This document shows, one piece after another, positions 38,663-50,204 of a stretch of 64,000 nucleotides of DNA; position 1 is the stretch's first letter; each line of letters begins with the position of its first letter. The stretch spans positions 207,501 through 271,500 of the forward strand of contig JACVVK020000337.1 of the NCBI GenBank assembly GCA_018292915.2, in the 5' to 3' direction. Origin of the DNA: Batillaria attramentaria. Taxonomy: Eukaryota; Mollusca; Gastropoda; Batillariidae. Both the position numbers and the translations under genes were made by a program. The notes below the pieces were generated by a model that searched no databases, was not told where the DNA came from, and saw nothing but the letters and a program-made list of their open reading frames with translations.

Positions 38663-38816
38663 CGGAGGAAACAAGGAAGAAAAACAAAACGAACCCACTA
38701 TTGGGGAACACATAAATCATATCCTTCTGTTATTAGTTACTCATATTGTTAGAAATGCGGCACATGTTTGACCAGCCACTGCTGGTAATGTTAGCTGTCT
38801 AACTGAATCCCAACAC

Positions 38817-39010
38817 TGGACTTCATATCCTTGGGAACTTACAATAGGACAAGTGTCTTAGCTGACCACAAAAGTATAGGACACTTGTGCTGCGTATTGT
38901 CCACTGTGGCGCACAAATGATGGGACATTCGTCCACCTTTGTAAGAAAGCAGTCAGACATTGTGAAAATGAATCAGTCTGTGGCCGTTGTCTGGCGCGGA
39001 TACAAAGCCT
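38817..39010. repeat. dispersed repeat R, uninterrupted copy
   Basis: Matches both sides of the MITE-containing copy at 26.9-27.6 kb and so acts as the empty site. In the NEK10 3' flank. Confidence 0.6.
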
Positions 39011-40779
39011 TGACTAGTAGTTTTTGTCTCAGTTGAATGCCATCTGACAAGCCTATATACGAACTGATGAGGTTGGTGTTTTGGGGTTTTTTTGGTTTTT
39101 TTAAACTACTTTATTAGCCCTTTCAGGAAATTCGGGCTGCCTCCTCCGGGTCTGGGGGAAGCGCGTCTCCGTGGTGCAGCGCCACCCAATACCTGTCCTA
39201 TATATTTTACAATTTTGCTGGGGGAGGAAAGCCGGATAACCCGGATAGAAACCCCCGATGGGCAGCCTGGCAGCCAGGAGAAAAACGGTATCACTTATCA
39301 CAAGCTCGGCCTGGGCTCGAACCTACGCTTGTGGAGCTGTTCTGCATGATGAAGTGGTTGTTTAATTTATACCAGTGGCATTCCAGTATTGTTAACTTAG
39401 ACATGTATGTACACTGTTGTTATCAGATTTTGTTGTTGTTAATCCCTATTGTCTATCCCTCAGCCATTGTTTCTTTGAAATCTGCCTGCCTGTTCATCTA
39501 CAGCTGGTGGAAACTGCATCCTTTTCGTCTTGGCTGGAAAACTAGTCGGATCTTTGATTACAGTCTTGGTTCTCTGGGTAATACAGGCTGGTTGTTCAGA
39601 CATTCCAGTAGATTCACATACAGTTACCTTCATTACATGCTGTAATCTGTGTCTCATGTTTCTACATGGGATGATTTCACAGTTGTAGAGTTGCGTGCTT
39701 CAGCAGTGAAATCCACAGTAGGTGAGAATTTTTTCATTGTTTTCTGAACAAGTATTACTTGTACACAAGTTTGAATCCACATCTTTTTTTTCTTTTTTTT
39801 TAATCTGCCATGGATTTTTGTTTTCATTCTAGTGTCAGAAACCATTCCTTCCATGCACATCTTTACCAGTGCAAAATATTTCCATTATTGATATTGTGTA
39901 TGTAATGTATTATTTGTGATCATTCTGTTTCTATTGTGATAAGGTTGTTTGTCACTGTTCTTCAGTATTTGCTGGAGTAGACTGTTAGTGATTGGTTTGT
40001 GTTGGGGGGGGGGGGGGGTTGTGTGTGTGTTTTCAAATTTAGCGAAGGAGAAGTTTCATCAAGACGCAAACTTTCACTGTAGGAACCACACGAGATAATT
40101 GAACAAGTTTGTAAGAGAAATTACTCACTCACTCAGTACAGCGAATTTAAATACACATGTGCATTTGTGCTTCATTGGATCGTGAAAAAAAGAAAATATT
40201 TGAGGGGTGAAGGAAGGTGTGTATGGAGAAAGAACTTCTAAATAACAAAATGTGACCTTCTATACATGTACAAATTTAGTGTTTGCATTTTGTTTTTCTA
40301 ACCTGCCTTGCTAAAGGCTGCCTCTGGTGAGATGTAGTAGCTACCTGTGATTAAATACAATGTATATAATAACTATTGATGTTAGCTGCCAGCAGAAAGG
40401 ATATTGTCGGCAGCAGTAGAAAGCCAGTACATACATGTAGTTGTTATCATTGTTGTCTACCCACTTGTGCTCCCCAATCCTGCAAAGTTGTTGTATTTAT
40501 CTGTTAATTAAAAGGTGACTTGCTATATTAGCTAGTCTCTAGCTGTGATTGTGGTGATGACTTCAACATTCATTCATGTTCACTGAATGTGTAGAAGGCA
40601 TATTTATTTTAATTTATTAATGATCACTTCATGTAAGTATAGTGCAACATATTCAGAGGATACTAGCTATACAAGTTATGTCCTGAGCATCCTGTTAGGA
40701 GAATTGTTTCAGTTTTGCAAATAGAAAGAGGGGTGTTGCAGCATGTATGGGTAAACCCTCACACCAAGTGTGGAGGCCG

Positions 40780-41056
40780 CTAGTTCTGCTCACTTGGTAT
40801 AGTTTGCCCATTAGGGGCTGCAAATGTATACCAGTCAATTCTGTCGATATTTCGGCATAAGCAGTCATCCACTAACGGGGGCAACTGTATCCCCACAACG
40901 TGGGAAGGGGGTGTAAATGTACTCCGGGGTCTGGCGAGGTGAAGTCACTTGGCCTGCGGACTTCGTTCTATGAATTTACTTTATGCGAAATATCGACGGA
41001 ATTGACTGGTATACATTTGCACCCCCTAATGTGCGAACTCTACCAGCTGAGCGCTA
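40780..41056. mobile_element. TIR element, family T, long inverted ends
   Basis: About 65-bp arms (40795-40862 and 40980-41046) share ttaggggctgcaaatgtata / inverse, tcgatatttcg and accagtcaatt. The centre holds aatgtactccgggg. In the NEK10 3' flank. Confidence 0.8.
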
Positions 41057-42439
41057 GTACTGATGTCACCTAGAGCTTGAAAGCAAACTAGCAGCTGCTT
41101 AGACTTCAACTTCATAACCATCTGAGTGGCTTTTCCAGGGGGTTTGGGGTTCAAATGCCTGTTTGTTTAATGTCTAGCTAAAGCTTGGTGCTTTCGTGCT
41201 CTGTCAATTTTTTCCTTAATTTCTGGTAAATATGTCGGGTAAGCGCTATAGAAATTATGTCAAAGGGTGTTCACTCAAATCAGAAAGTTGGTAAACGTGT
41301 TGGAGAAAATTTGTACAGTTTACTGATGCTGTCATAATTTTAGCAGAGGTCACTGTCGTGACAAAACCTTTGTGCAATACAATGTTTATTTGGAACTGAA
41401 TCCTATAGTAAAAATGCCTTTACAAAGTATTTTACTGGGTTGCTCTAATCCGTCCACTTTTGGTGACCCTTCTTTGAAAGGACATGTACATTTTTTTCAC
41501 AATTTCTTTGTACCCATATTTAACAAGAAATATCAGGAAATCAAATAGATTAACTGGTTGTTTCACTATAGATAAAATGTAGTTCACACAGATAAATCTG
41601 AGTACCACAAGATGTACATGGGTATTCATATTTTTCCTTGCTGATGAGTGAAATACATGGATCACATAGTATCATGACAATGCCTTTTCCGAGGATGCAG
41701 GTTGTCTGAACTTGACTTCTCAAAACTCTTTCCTGCTACGGATGAAAATCATTAACAGTAGAGAGTGCAAAAACCTTGTTTTTCCTTCATACTGCAAATG
41801 ATATTCATGTGTTGTTTCTGTGAAAGAGGCCGGATGGTCCGACGTATTTTTTTTCTGCATGTAGTGAGTACCAGACAATTGAGTGACAAGAATATTCAGT
41901 GCTGGCAACTGTGAGAATCAGTGAGGTTTAATCAATACAGGTACTGTCATTTACCGTAAACATTCTGATTATCATGTATTATGTTGTGACTGACCGAAGA
42001 ATGAAAATCATAAGATATGACTGTGAACTTGATATTTCATACCACTTAACGTAGACTTTAAAATATTGTTGATATTGATCAGTGTCTCACTTTTCAGATT
42101 ACACTTTTTACCTTAAAAACGCCCGTCCACTGAGCAAGTTCTTGGGGTTTTTTTATGTTGTGATTTCATTCCTTGCCATCGTCTCTGTATTTATTATTTC
42201 AATTCAGTCAAAGTTACACTCCGTCCAGAGGTTCTGATACAGCGTAACTCTCAGACTCCATCTATCTCCTTGGTCATTCCAAACTATATCACCAGTTGGT
42301 ACGACTTTTGTAATAATATTCCATTTAATTTATACCAGTTGCATATCACTTGGTTGAGTTCTCTGTGGTTCAGAAGCAAATAAATTATGTGCCACAAGAA
42401 GCTGTTTCATTGATTCTCTTGTTGTGCCAGTTGCAGCAG

Positions 42440-42503
42440 CTTTGTGTTTATGTGTGTAGTTGATTTGCGTGTGTGTATGATTTTGGGTTTGTATCTGGTT
42501 TTG

Positions 42504-42543
<40 letters not shown>

Positions 42544-42870
42544 TTTTGCGTATGTGTCAGTCCGTTATTGTGTCTTGTTTTCTTTTGTGTGTGTGTGTGT
42601 GTGTTGTTTTGTGTCTGTTTTTGTTTACAGTGTCTGTTGTGTTTGTGTGTGTATTTGTTGTGTGTGTTTTGTTGTTGTTTTGTTTGGGTTTTTGTTATTG
42701 TTTTTTAAATGTGGTTGTTGTTGGGGGGGGGGGGGGGGTGTTTTGTTGTTGTTTTGTTTTGGGGTTTTTTTTTTGTTAGTTTTTTTTGTTTGTTTGTTGT
42801 TGTTTTTTTTTTGTTTTTGTTTTTTTTTGGGGGGGGGTGTTTGGTTTGTGTATGTGTGTGTGTTACAAAT
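42440..42870. repeat. GT/GTT/GTTT-rich low-complexity tract
   Basis: Includes (GT)n at 42508-42542 and G17 at 42722-42738. The 227-codon frame across it is a low-complexity artefact. Confidence 0.9.
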
Positions 42871-43391
42871 CCACCCTAAACATGGCTTTCATACTGCGAA
42901 CAACACGTTTGCACACCCGCGTGTACACACACACACACACACACACACCAACAACGCCAATTCCAGAATGAATCTTTTAATTTTAAAAAAGACTGGAAGA
43001 AACGATGACAAAAAAAGTTTCAAAACACTTGAAGATGGCAACAGTTGTAACATCCAGAAGATGCTTGAGTTTAACACCACTCAGAAACTGTTCACCTACG
43101 CATCTCGGTACGCTCACAAAATCGCCCACGGCACAAGGTTTCTAGGACCACATTGAACATCCAATGTTGATAAAGAAAAACATGAACAAAACGGTAAAAC
43201 TGCATCAGCCGACGAGGAAAGAGGAAGGGGAAAGGAAAGACGCGTGAAAAGAGGCACTTGTTACGATCAGGAAATGCATGTAATGTAATGGTATGCGGAT
43301 TTGATTAATTATTTTGTTTTAAAAAATAATGACTTTAAAAACTGTCCATTGTAACTTGCTTATGTGATATTTAAACGATAACTTATCCGAG

Positions 43392-43462
43392 CTCTCTCTC
43401 TCTCTCTCCACACACACACACACGCACGCACGCACGCACGCACGCACGCACACACGCACGCA

Positions 43463-43548
<86 letters not shown>
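43392..43548. repeat. (CT)n, (ACGC)n and (AC)n
   Basis: Compound array, CT then ACGC then CA. Confidence 0.97.
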
Positions 43549-43551
<3 letters not shown>

Positions 43552-43559
43552 ACACGGAC

Positions 43560-44640
43560 GCCATATTTGTCTTGGGCAGTGTTTGTAGCTGTAAAATATA
43601 TGAGTTTCCGAAATTAGTGAAAAATAAAACGTAGGCTACTTTCTGACCGTGGATATTAAGTAAACAAGTGTTTTATTGCATTGGCTCTCCAGCAGTTAAA
43701 GGCCCAATTTTTAAAGATTTTTAGGGTCTCTGGTCGTTTTGAGTTGGTTTGGGGTGTCTAGCATCACACCTTTTAGACAGACACATACACAAAAACAGCC
43801 ACAGGCTTGCGCTGAGCTAACTGAAGCCAAAAGGGCAGTAGCCTATGACAGCGTTGCGCTCAGTAGCACAAAGTACAGCCGACCAGGGAAACGTGGCGGA
43901 CGCTGTTAACAAACGGCTGATTTTCCGCGTTCGCATGTGCACGGCCATCAAACGTCCGTGTGTTTGCTTTCAGAGCTGTACTAATCTCTAGGTCGACAAT
44001 TTCTAGCGTACAGGCGTAGTCACAAGCGTGACTATTCCAAAACAAAAGTCTCCCCACACATAGCCTAATAATCTTAGAAAATGGTGCCTTTAACAAACCC
44101 ATACAGCCTTCATTTTGATAAGCTCCCTTTTTTTCAAACAAGAGAAAAGGTTATACCTGCTTACAAAGTATGGATGGATTAAGGAGAGGATCCTCCTTAA
44201 AAAAAAAAAAAAAAAAAAAGCAAAATATGAATCGCTTCAAAGCAAAGCGCATGAGGTATTTTAATTTCATATCTGAGCAAAACTGGATTGGTCAAATATG
44301 AAAAAAACTGTGAGGATGGAGCTAAAAAAAAAAACAAACAAACACCAAAAACATAAACAAACAAACAAACATAAAAACATGGTGGCACAGTAAGTGAGAC
44401 AAAATGTAAACTGAAACAAGTATGGACGAAATAATACACATTTGACCAATATCAATATCATTCAGATTCCCACCTGAGAAAAATAAAACATGAATTGCAT
44501 TGACCAGTGTTTAGCATGACGTCCAACATGAACAGAAAAAAAAAATCTCTTGGTTTCTGGGTAGATAATGCTACTAATGAAATCAATAGAGAGACGTTTT
44601 GAAACGGTTTTGAATCGTTTGCATAACTATTCTGTAAGGG
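43560..44640. other. intergenic DNA between convergent genes
   Basis: No gene recognised. A20-type run at about 44200 and AAAC-rich tracts near 44330-44370. Confidence 0.5.
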
Positions 44641-44645
44641 GGAAG

Positions 44646-44699
44646 GGTGGTGGTGGTGGTGGTGGTGGTGTGTGTGTGTGTGTGGGGGGGGGGGGGGGG
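44646..44699. repeat. (GGT)n, (GT)n and G17
   Basis: Three adjacent simple repeats. Confidence 0.95.
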
Positions 44700-45112
44700 C
44701 TAGTTGCCTATCTGTAGTTCAGACATTTGCTCCGTTTCGCAATACCTAATATTCAAGCCAAAGGGTGTATACCTAGCACCTATGAATATAAGTGTAATAA
44801 TTCTTAGAGTCTCAATACATTTGTCAGGCATGCAACAACGCTGTTGAAAACCTTTCATCGAATGTGCTTAATCCGTGCGTCGGAATCAGTCACGTGGGAC
44901 ACAATACAGCATGTGAAACCATTGTGGTGACTGGGGTTGGCGTATATATGTTGTTCTACGTCCGTACCGCGTACTGAGCAGACGACATTATTGGGTTGCG
45001 GACTAACGACCAACTAGACTGGTGGCTATTTTCAGCGACTTGGTCGTATCGACTTCTTTGAACGCGCGATACAGTGCTTTTCTTGTACTTCTTCTTCTTC
45101 CTCCTCGATCAC

Positions 45113-45440
45113 TCAGACAGGCACGCCAGTAGTTCTGATGAAGGCTTCAGTCCGTCGGAGACACTCAGCCGAGCCGAAGGTCTCCCGCAACGGTGTGTCT
45201 GTAGGCCAGGTTGTCGCTCTTTGGTTCTGGTACGTTGGACAGTTTTGCAGGTGTTCAACTGTCATCCGCGGTGCGCCACAGGGGCATGCTGCAGTGTCAC
45301 CGATGTTGAATTTGATGAACGTGTGGTGTTTGAGTCTGCAGTGACCTGTCCTCAAACGCACGATGATTGCTGGTTGCGTAATTCTATTAGACAGACCAGT
45401 CCAGTCAGCAGCTTCGCTTTACATTTGTCTTAGGGCAATA
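45113..45440 (-). pseudogene. LINE reverse-transcriptase C-terminal fragment
   Basis: On the - strand: VRLRTGHCRLKHHTFIKFNI, then the Cys/His motif CPCGAPRMTVEHLQNCPTYQ and LRRTEAFIRTTGVPV to a stop. This is the end of a Jockey/I-type non-LTR polyprotein. The upstream part (SEAADWTGLSNRITQPAI) follows an in-frame stop, so it is dead. A GAA-rich stretch follows, like the usual 3' tail. Confidence 0.75.
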
Positions 45441-45916
45441 TTACCGAGACGCGTGGCTTCACGCTGGTCAGTTGTGTTATATCTTGACATAAACTACCGT
45501 TTCGAAGGAAGGAGTTAAGCGCATTTGGTCAGAAACGTTTTCCACATTGTTGCTGCATGCAAGGCAAGTTCATAGAGGCTTTGACAAATTTCCCTCACCG
45601 ATACCTACCGCTTGGGTAAGTTCGAATTGCTGGATTCACAATCTTCAGCGAAACTGTGGAAATCCATGAAGAATGGAACCAGAAATAAAGTGAATTTCAT
45701 GCAGCATTTCACACAACTGTCTTCTTCTAGCGATTTTAGCTACACATACTTTCTGAAAATGGAAGTACACGGCACTGCAAATGTCAAGAGAACAGACTGT
45801 TCGTTGCAGCTTTTAAGAATCCGACAAAACATTGTTTTCACAGGATGAAAAGATGGTCTGATTTTTAAGTTTGACAGTTTCACAGAAATATTTCAAGATT
45901 GTGCATGCACGTCATA

Positions 45917-46000
45917 GATTGATATCCCCAGGAACAACAGTCCTGGCTAACCGAAAAAAGTATAAGACATTTGTTCTGAACAAGGGATTTTTTTTATTTT
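45917..46000. repeat. dispersed repeat R, partial copy
   Basis: gatatccccaggaac... followed by gtataagacatttgttctga, matching the other R copies. Confidence 0.45.
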
Positions 46001-47070
46001 TTTTTTTTGGTTGATTCACTGGTTGAATTTTTTTTTTTTTTATGTACTGAGATGCAGGCATCGAACAAGACGGAAAACGGTGGAGCCGAGTGGAATTAAC
46101 GGCAGTCACAATCATATCACCGCATCATTTGACAATGACCCTCTACGGCGCGGAAATGACGGGACAATTCCAAAACGAATGATCGATGTCCCACTCGGAT
46201 ATAAAGTCGACACAGACGATGGGAGAACAGCCGATGATTAATGAATATGATTGATCGAATGGCTTTTTTTGCGCTCGATGAAATATAAAACTTCAAAATA
46301 ACGCTGTATAACAAATCGGTGCTGACAAATCCAACAATAACACTAAAAATCTTTTTTTTTTTTCTCCATAACCGCTGTCCAACATAAACAACATCAAATA
46401 AAACCACACATTTCATTCCATTTTTTTTAAAGAGTCTCAACTATTCAATGTCATTCCTTGCACTACATAACATCTATCGACAACATCAATTGAACACATT
46501 CCAGTTTGAAAAAAAAAAAATGATGACAAATATCAAACACACTGAACACACTGATCTAAAAACAAAAATAAAGTATGAAATGGTTTGTCAAAAGAGAGAA
46601 CATGAAAACAACACTTACAACAACAAATCCCTTCATTATTGAGAAGAATACAGCTGATTGCAATATTTCACAATCAGAAAAATATTCTTTGAAAATAGCA
46701 TCAGTTCTTTGAAAAAAAGAAGCAAAAATGTATTTACAATCAAAAAAATCATCTAGCCAACAAAGTGAGCTCCTCTACAGATAAAGCACAAATGTGAAAT
46801 CATACTAAAAAAGACAACATTTAATGCACAACAAGTGAAGCTTGAAAAAAAAAAGGCATTTTTTTCTGCCAGAAAAATCGAGCGATGACACTCCACCAAT
46901 CTTTACTTCACGACCCCACAATCAACACATGAAAACAACACACTGAGTTCCCCCCGAGAACGCACACCGCCTAGAGAACTGATGCGCAAAAGTATTGTTT
47001 ATGTACATCACACTGATACCGTGCATAGATCTTTTGTCTGTTTGGTGTGTGTGCGTGCTTGTATGCGCAC

Positions 47071-47071
47071 G

Positions 47072-47157
<86 letters not shown>
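47071..47157. repeat. (GT)n microsatellite
   Basis: About 43 units. Confidence 0.98.
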
Positions 47158-47158
<1 letters not shown>

Positions 47159-48202
47159 TGCGTGCGGCTGTTTGCAAAACTGTTTTTGTTGTTGTTGTTG
47201 TTTTAAGCCACTCGATTCCGCATCAATACGTTTTGCAGTTTCTTTTGTTGTTTTTATTTTGTGCCTTCAGTCTCTCTATGTGTCCGTCATTTGCTAAACG
47301 CTATGGATTTTAAATGCACATAAAACCTTTCACCATTAATTTGACGGCAGATATCCGTCTGTGAGACCTAAGGCTGTAACACTTTCCGTCACTCTAGAGT
47401 AGTTTTTGTTCTTCTCCTTCTTGTACGTTTGTTTCTTCGGAATCTCTGAACCTCTTTGGTAATGGTGACTGGTTTCGCACGGTGACTTGGTACAGTGACT
47501 GGTGTGCTGCGGCGCCTGGCCCGATGTTGTTGCTTTACACGGGAAGCCTGTTACTTGCTGGAGGCGTAGTGACGGTGTGGGATGTCGTCTGAAGCCACGG
47601 AGCTGTGATCCTGAAGGAGGAAGCAAAGTTAACACATCAAACTCTGACCGTTGCTTTAGTGACGATAACGATTGGTCGCTGAATGATATTACTCTGATCG
47701 CAGTAGGTAATACAGGTAATACTGTATCATATTCGTTGATTAATTGTGCTGCAACAACCCACTTGCGACACGGCTACGCTCCGCGTGCGACATTACTGCG
47801 ACCTAACCGCGACACTGAAACACCTGAATTGCAATACTTGAAGGATTGTACAGTGTGGGAGTGGTGACCACACTGGCTAACGGGTAATAATAATAATAAT
47901 AATAATAATATGGATAACATGGGTACATGTATTTAAGGGACGCCCCCCCCCCCCTCCTGCAGGAGCTCAGAGCGCCTTACAATCAACACGCGCTGGACAG
48001 TCTGTGGTTGGTACATGTACTAAGAACGAAAATGGATCGTGTCCATCGTATGTGTATGGAAATTTACTGGCCAACGGGTGAAACTGACCTCTGCTGCTAC
48101 AGTGTGCAGAAGAGGGCCCTGAAGTGTAGGCTGGTACGTCATCGGGGCATACGCGCCTGACAGGTACTGAAACACAAGCACACATGGATATGATTACTTT
48201 AC

Positions 48203-48203
<1 letters not shown>

Positions 48204-48277
<74 letters not shown>
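48204..48277. repeat. (AC)n microsatellite
   Basis: About 37 units. Confidence 0.98.
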
Positions 48278-48285
<8 letters not shown>

Positions 48286-49174
48286 GCACGTACGTCCACA
48301 CACATAGGCCTACTCAACTTCAGTTCGTGGCTGGGTTTTCCTCAGTCATTATCACCGAGTCACCATCAGGAATCACACTGATTTCTTCATTTACGCAAGC
48401 AGTGATTTATAATGATAATAGCTGAAAGTTGTCAAAGGGTGGAAATGCAAAATATCAGTAAGTCTGTTATCATCAGCGGTGGCTGTGTGTCCAGGGGACG
48501 CTATTCCCTCTGTGTTCTCTGATGGCGTGGTGGACACTGTATTGCTTGAAATAATACACGATAATAATAATAATAATTCCTCAGGGTCTGAGAGTTATGT
48601 CAGGGAAAATTAAAATAAACTTTTCTGTTTCTGACTTCTCTTTAAACTTAATAACAACTATGAAAAAAATCATAAAAACACAATAATATTTATTATTTAA
48701 AGGAATGCGCTATAACGGAGAGAATCTAGAGGTACTGAGAAATTTTGAAGACGACTGCATGCATTTTGTTGCTTGCGCAGCACTGAAATATACACATTGC
48801 ATGCAAAACAATTATGACTTTCATTGCTAAAATTACTACTGATGAGCAGAGATCTTGATTAGATGAATAGTTAGATTAATCAAGATCCCTGAGATGGAAG
48901 AGATCAACACACATGCTGACCGGAGAACATGCAAACGATGAAACTGTCAAATGTTTATGCTGTACTAGTATACATACTAGTTCATGCTCTTTAAAAAAAA
49001 AAAGAGAGATCACTATACCGGAGACATACATTTTTTTTTTATACAATCATTTCCCAAACAATGTTCTTTGCACTGTGACAGTCTTTACCCAACTTCACCT
49101 CTGTCCAGTGCAGGCTGATTTGCAAGCACTTACTGTCCGCAGGAATGCCTTGGTTACAACTGTTCCTCTGCTGG

Positions 49175-49345
49175 ACAAATCCCCGAGTTGGTAGAGCGCT
49201 GGACTGATTTTCAAAGCTCGGGCAGTTGTTCAATTATCAACTGGGAGCCCCAAAATTTGTCCTGGCCTCTGTCTAGTGGCATCCTCTGTTCCATGGCTTT
49301 GGTGTCGCTGTAATTTTGTGGGAAAAGTAGGGAAAAACCTAAAAC
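49175..49345 (+). mobile_element. SINE, decayed tRNA-derived copy
   Basis: gagttggtagagcgctggac and ccaaaatttgtcctggcctc resemble the SINE-A head and body, with heavy divergence. Confidence 0.45.
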
Positions 49346-50144
49346 AGTCAACCAATATCCATCACCAGTGGCACTGCGACAAACTGTACTTGGAGACAAA
49401 TTCTGTAGAGAAAAAGTTGCGGATGACACGCCAGTCAAAGAGTGAAGCAGGCAAGTCTGTACATCCGGTGTCGGCATGTCTGTGCAGTGTCTCTCCGTTC
49501 TCTTGTAACCACCTCTTGCTGGGGTCTTCTCATCACTTGATGGCATTCTCCTGTTTTTTTCCAAGTTGGGTGGCATACTTTATTTTCCTACCATACCAAC
49601 ATACCACACCGTCCCCTCTAACAATTTCCACTATTTATGGTCATGTGTGAACGTGGCATTGCCTGTATATGTTTATGTTTCACAAGCTGCTAGATGCTGA
49701 TCGATTAATATAATCATGTTTTGTCAGCAAGTGCTGGTGGATACCAGCATCATGATTAAAAGCTGAAACTGTGCATCATGTGTTGTCAGAGGCTGTTTGT
49801 GCTGAAGCTGTGACTGCATGTTATATTTGACCGAATGCTTGTCTTTTTCTTTTTCTCTCTCTTTCTCTTCTCTTTCTTTTGGAAGTGTATAGTGTGGATG
49901 GCAAAGGTGGAGAAAAACAGAAGAAAAAAAAATCAAGTGCCCTAATATTGGCACCTGCTACACACCCACCTAACACTCTAATCATGTACTCCATGTAAGG
50001 AAGGGAAAGAACACCTACACAACTTCAACTCCTACTTGCTTCCCCTTGGTCTGAGAAAAGCTGCCCATAGTGGGCGTACAGGTGTCCATTGGACACCACC
50101 TGTTCCATTGTACTTCCCCGTATGTGTGGATCACACTCAGAACC

Positions 50145-50147
<3 letters not shown>

Positions 50148-50203
<56 letters not shown>
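50148..50203. repeat. (AC)n microsatellite
   Basis: About 28 units. Confidence 0.98.

Positions 50204-50204
<1 letters not shown>

Larger units (their letters stand above)
38483..42400 (+). other. probable NEK10 3' UTR and downstream flank
   Basis: No coding exon seen. The T-rich + strand fits transcription in this direction. AATAAA near 42378 is one possible distal polyadenylation signal, and a Pumilio-type TGTATATA occurs near 40372. It contains a GT microsatellite, one copy of the R repeat, a partial repeat at about 39100-39350 and a long-TIR element at about 40.8-41.05 kb. The 3' end position is a guess. Confidence 0.3.

Noticed and set aside
42473..43156. 227-codon open frame on the + strand
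   Set aside because: It is made of GT/GTT/G simple sequence and a CA array; no domain, and the composition explains the openness.
45136..45160. ctgatgaaggcttcag near a GC-rich hairpin
   Set aside because: No GAAA box; the region is explained by the LINE reverse-transcriptase fragment on the other strand.
49211..49650. overlapping 120-codon frames on both strands
   Set aside because: They overlap a decayed SINE, and neither shows a known domain or good splice context.
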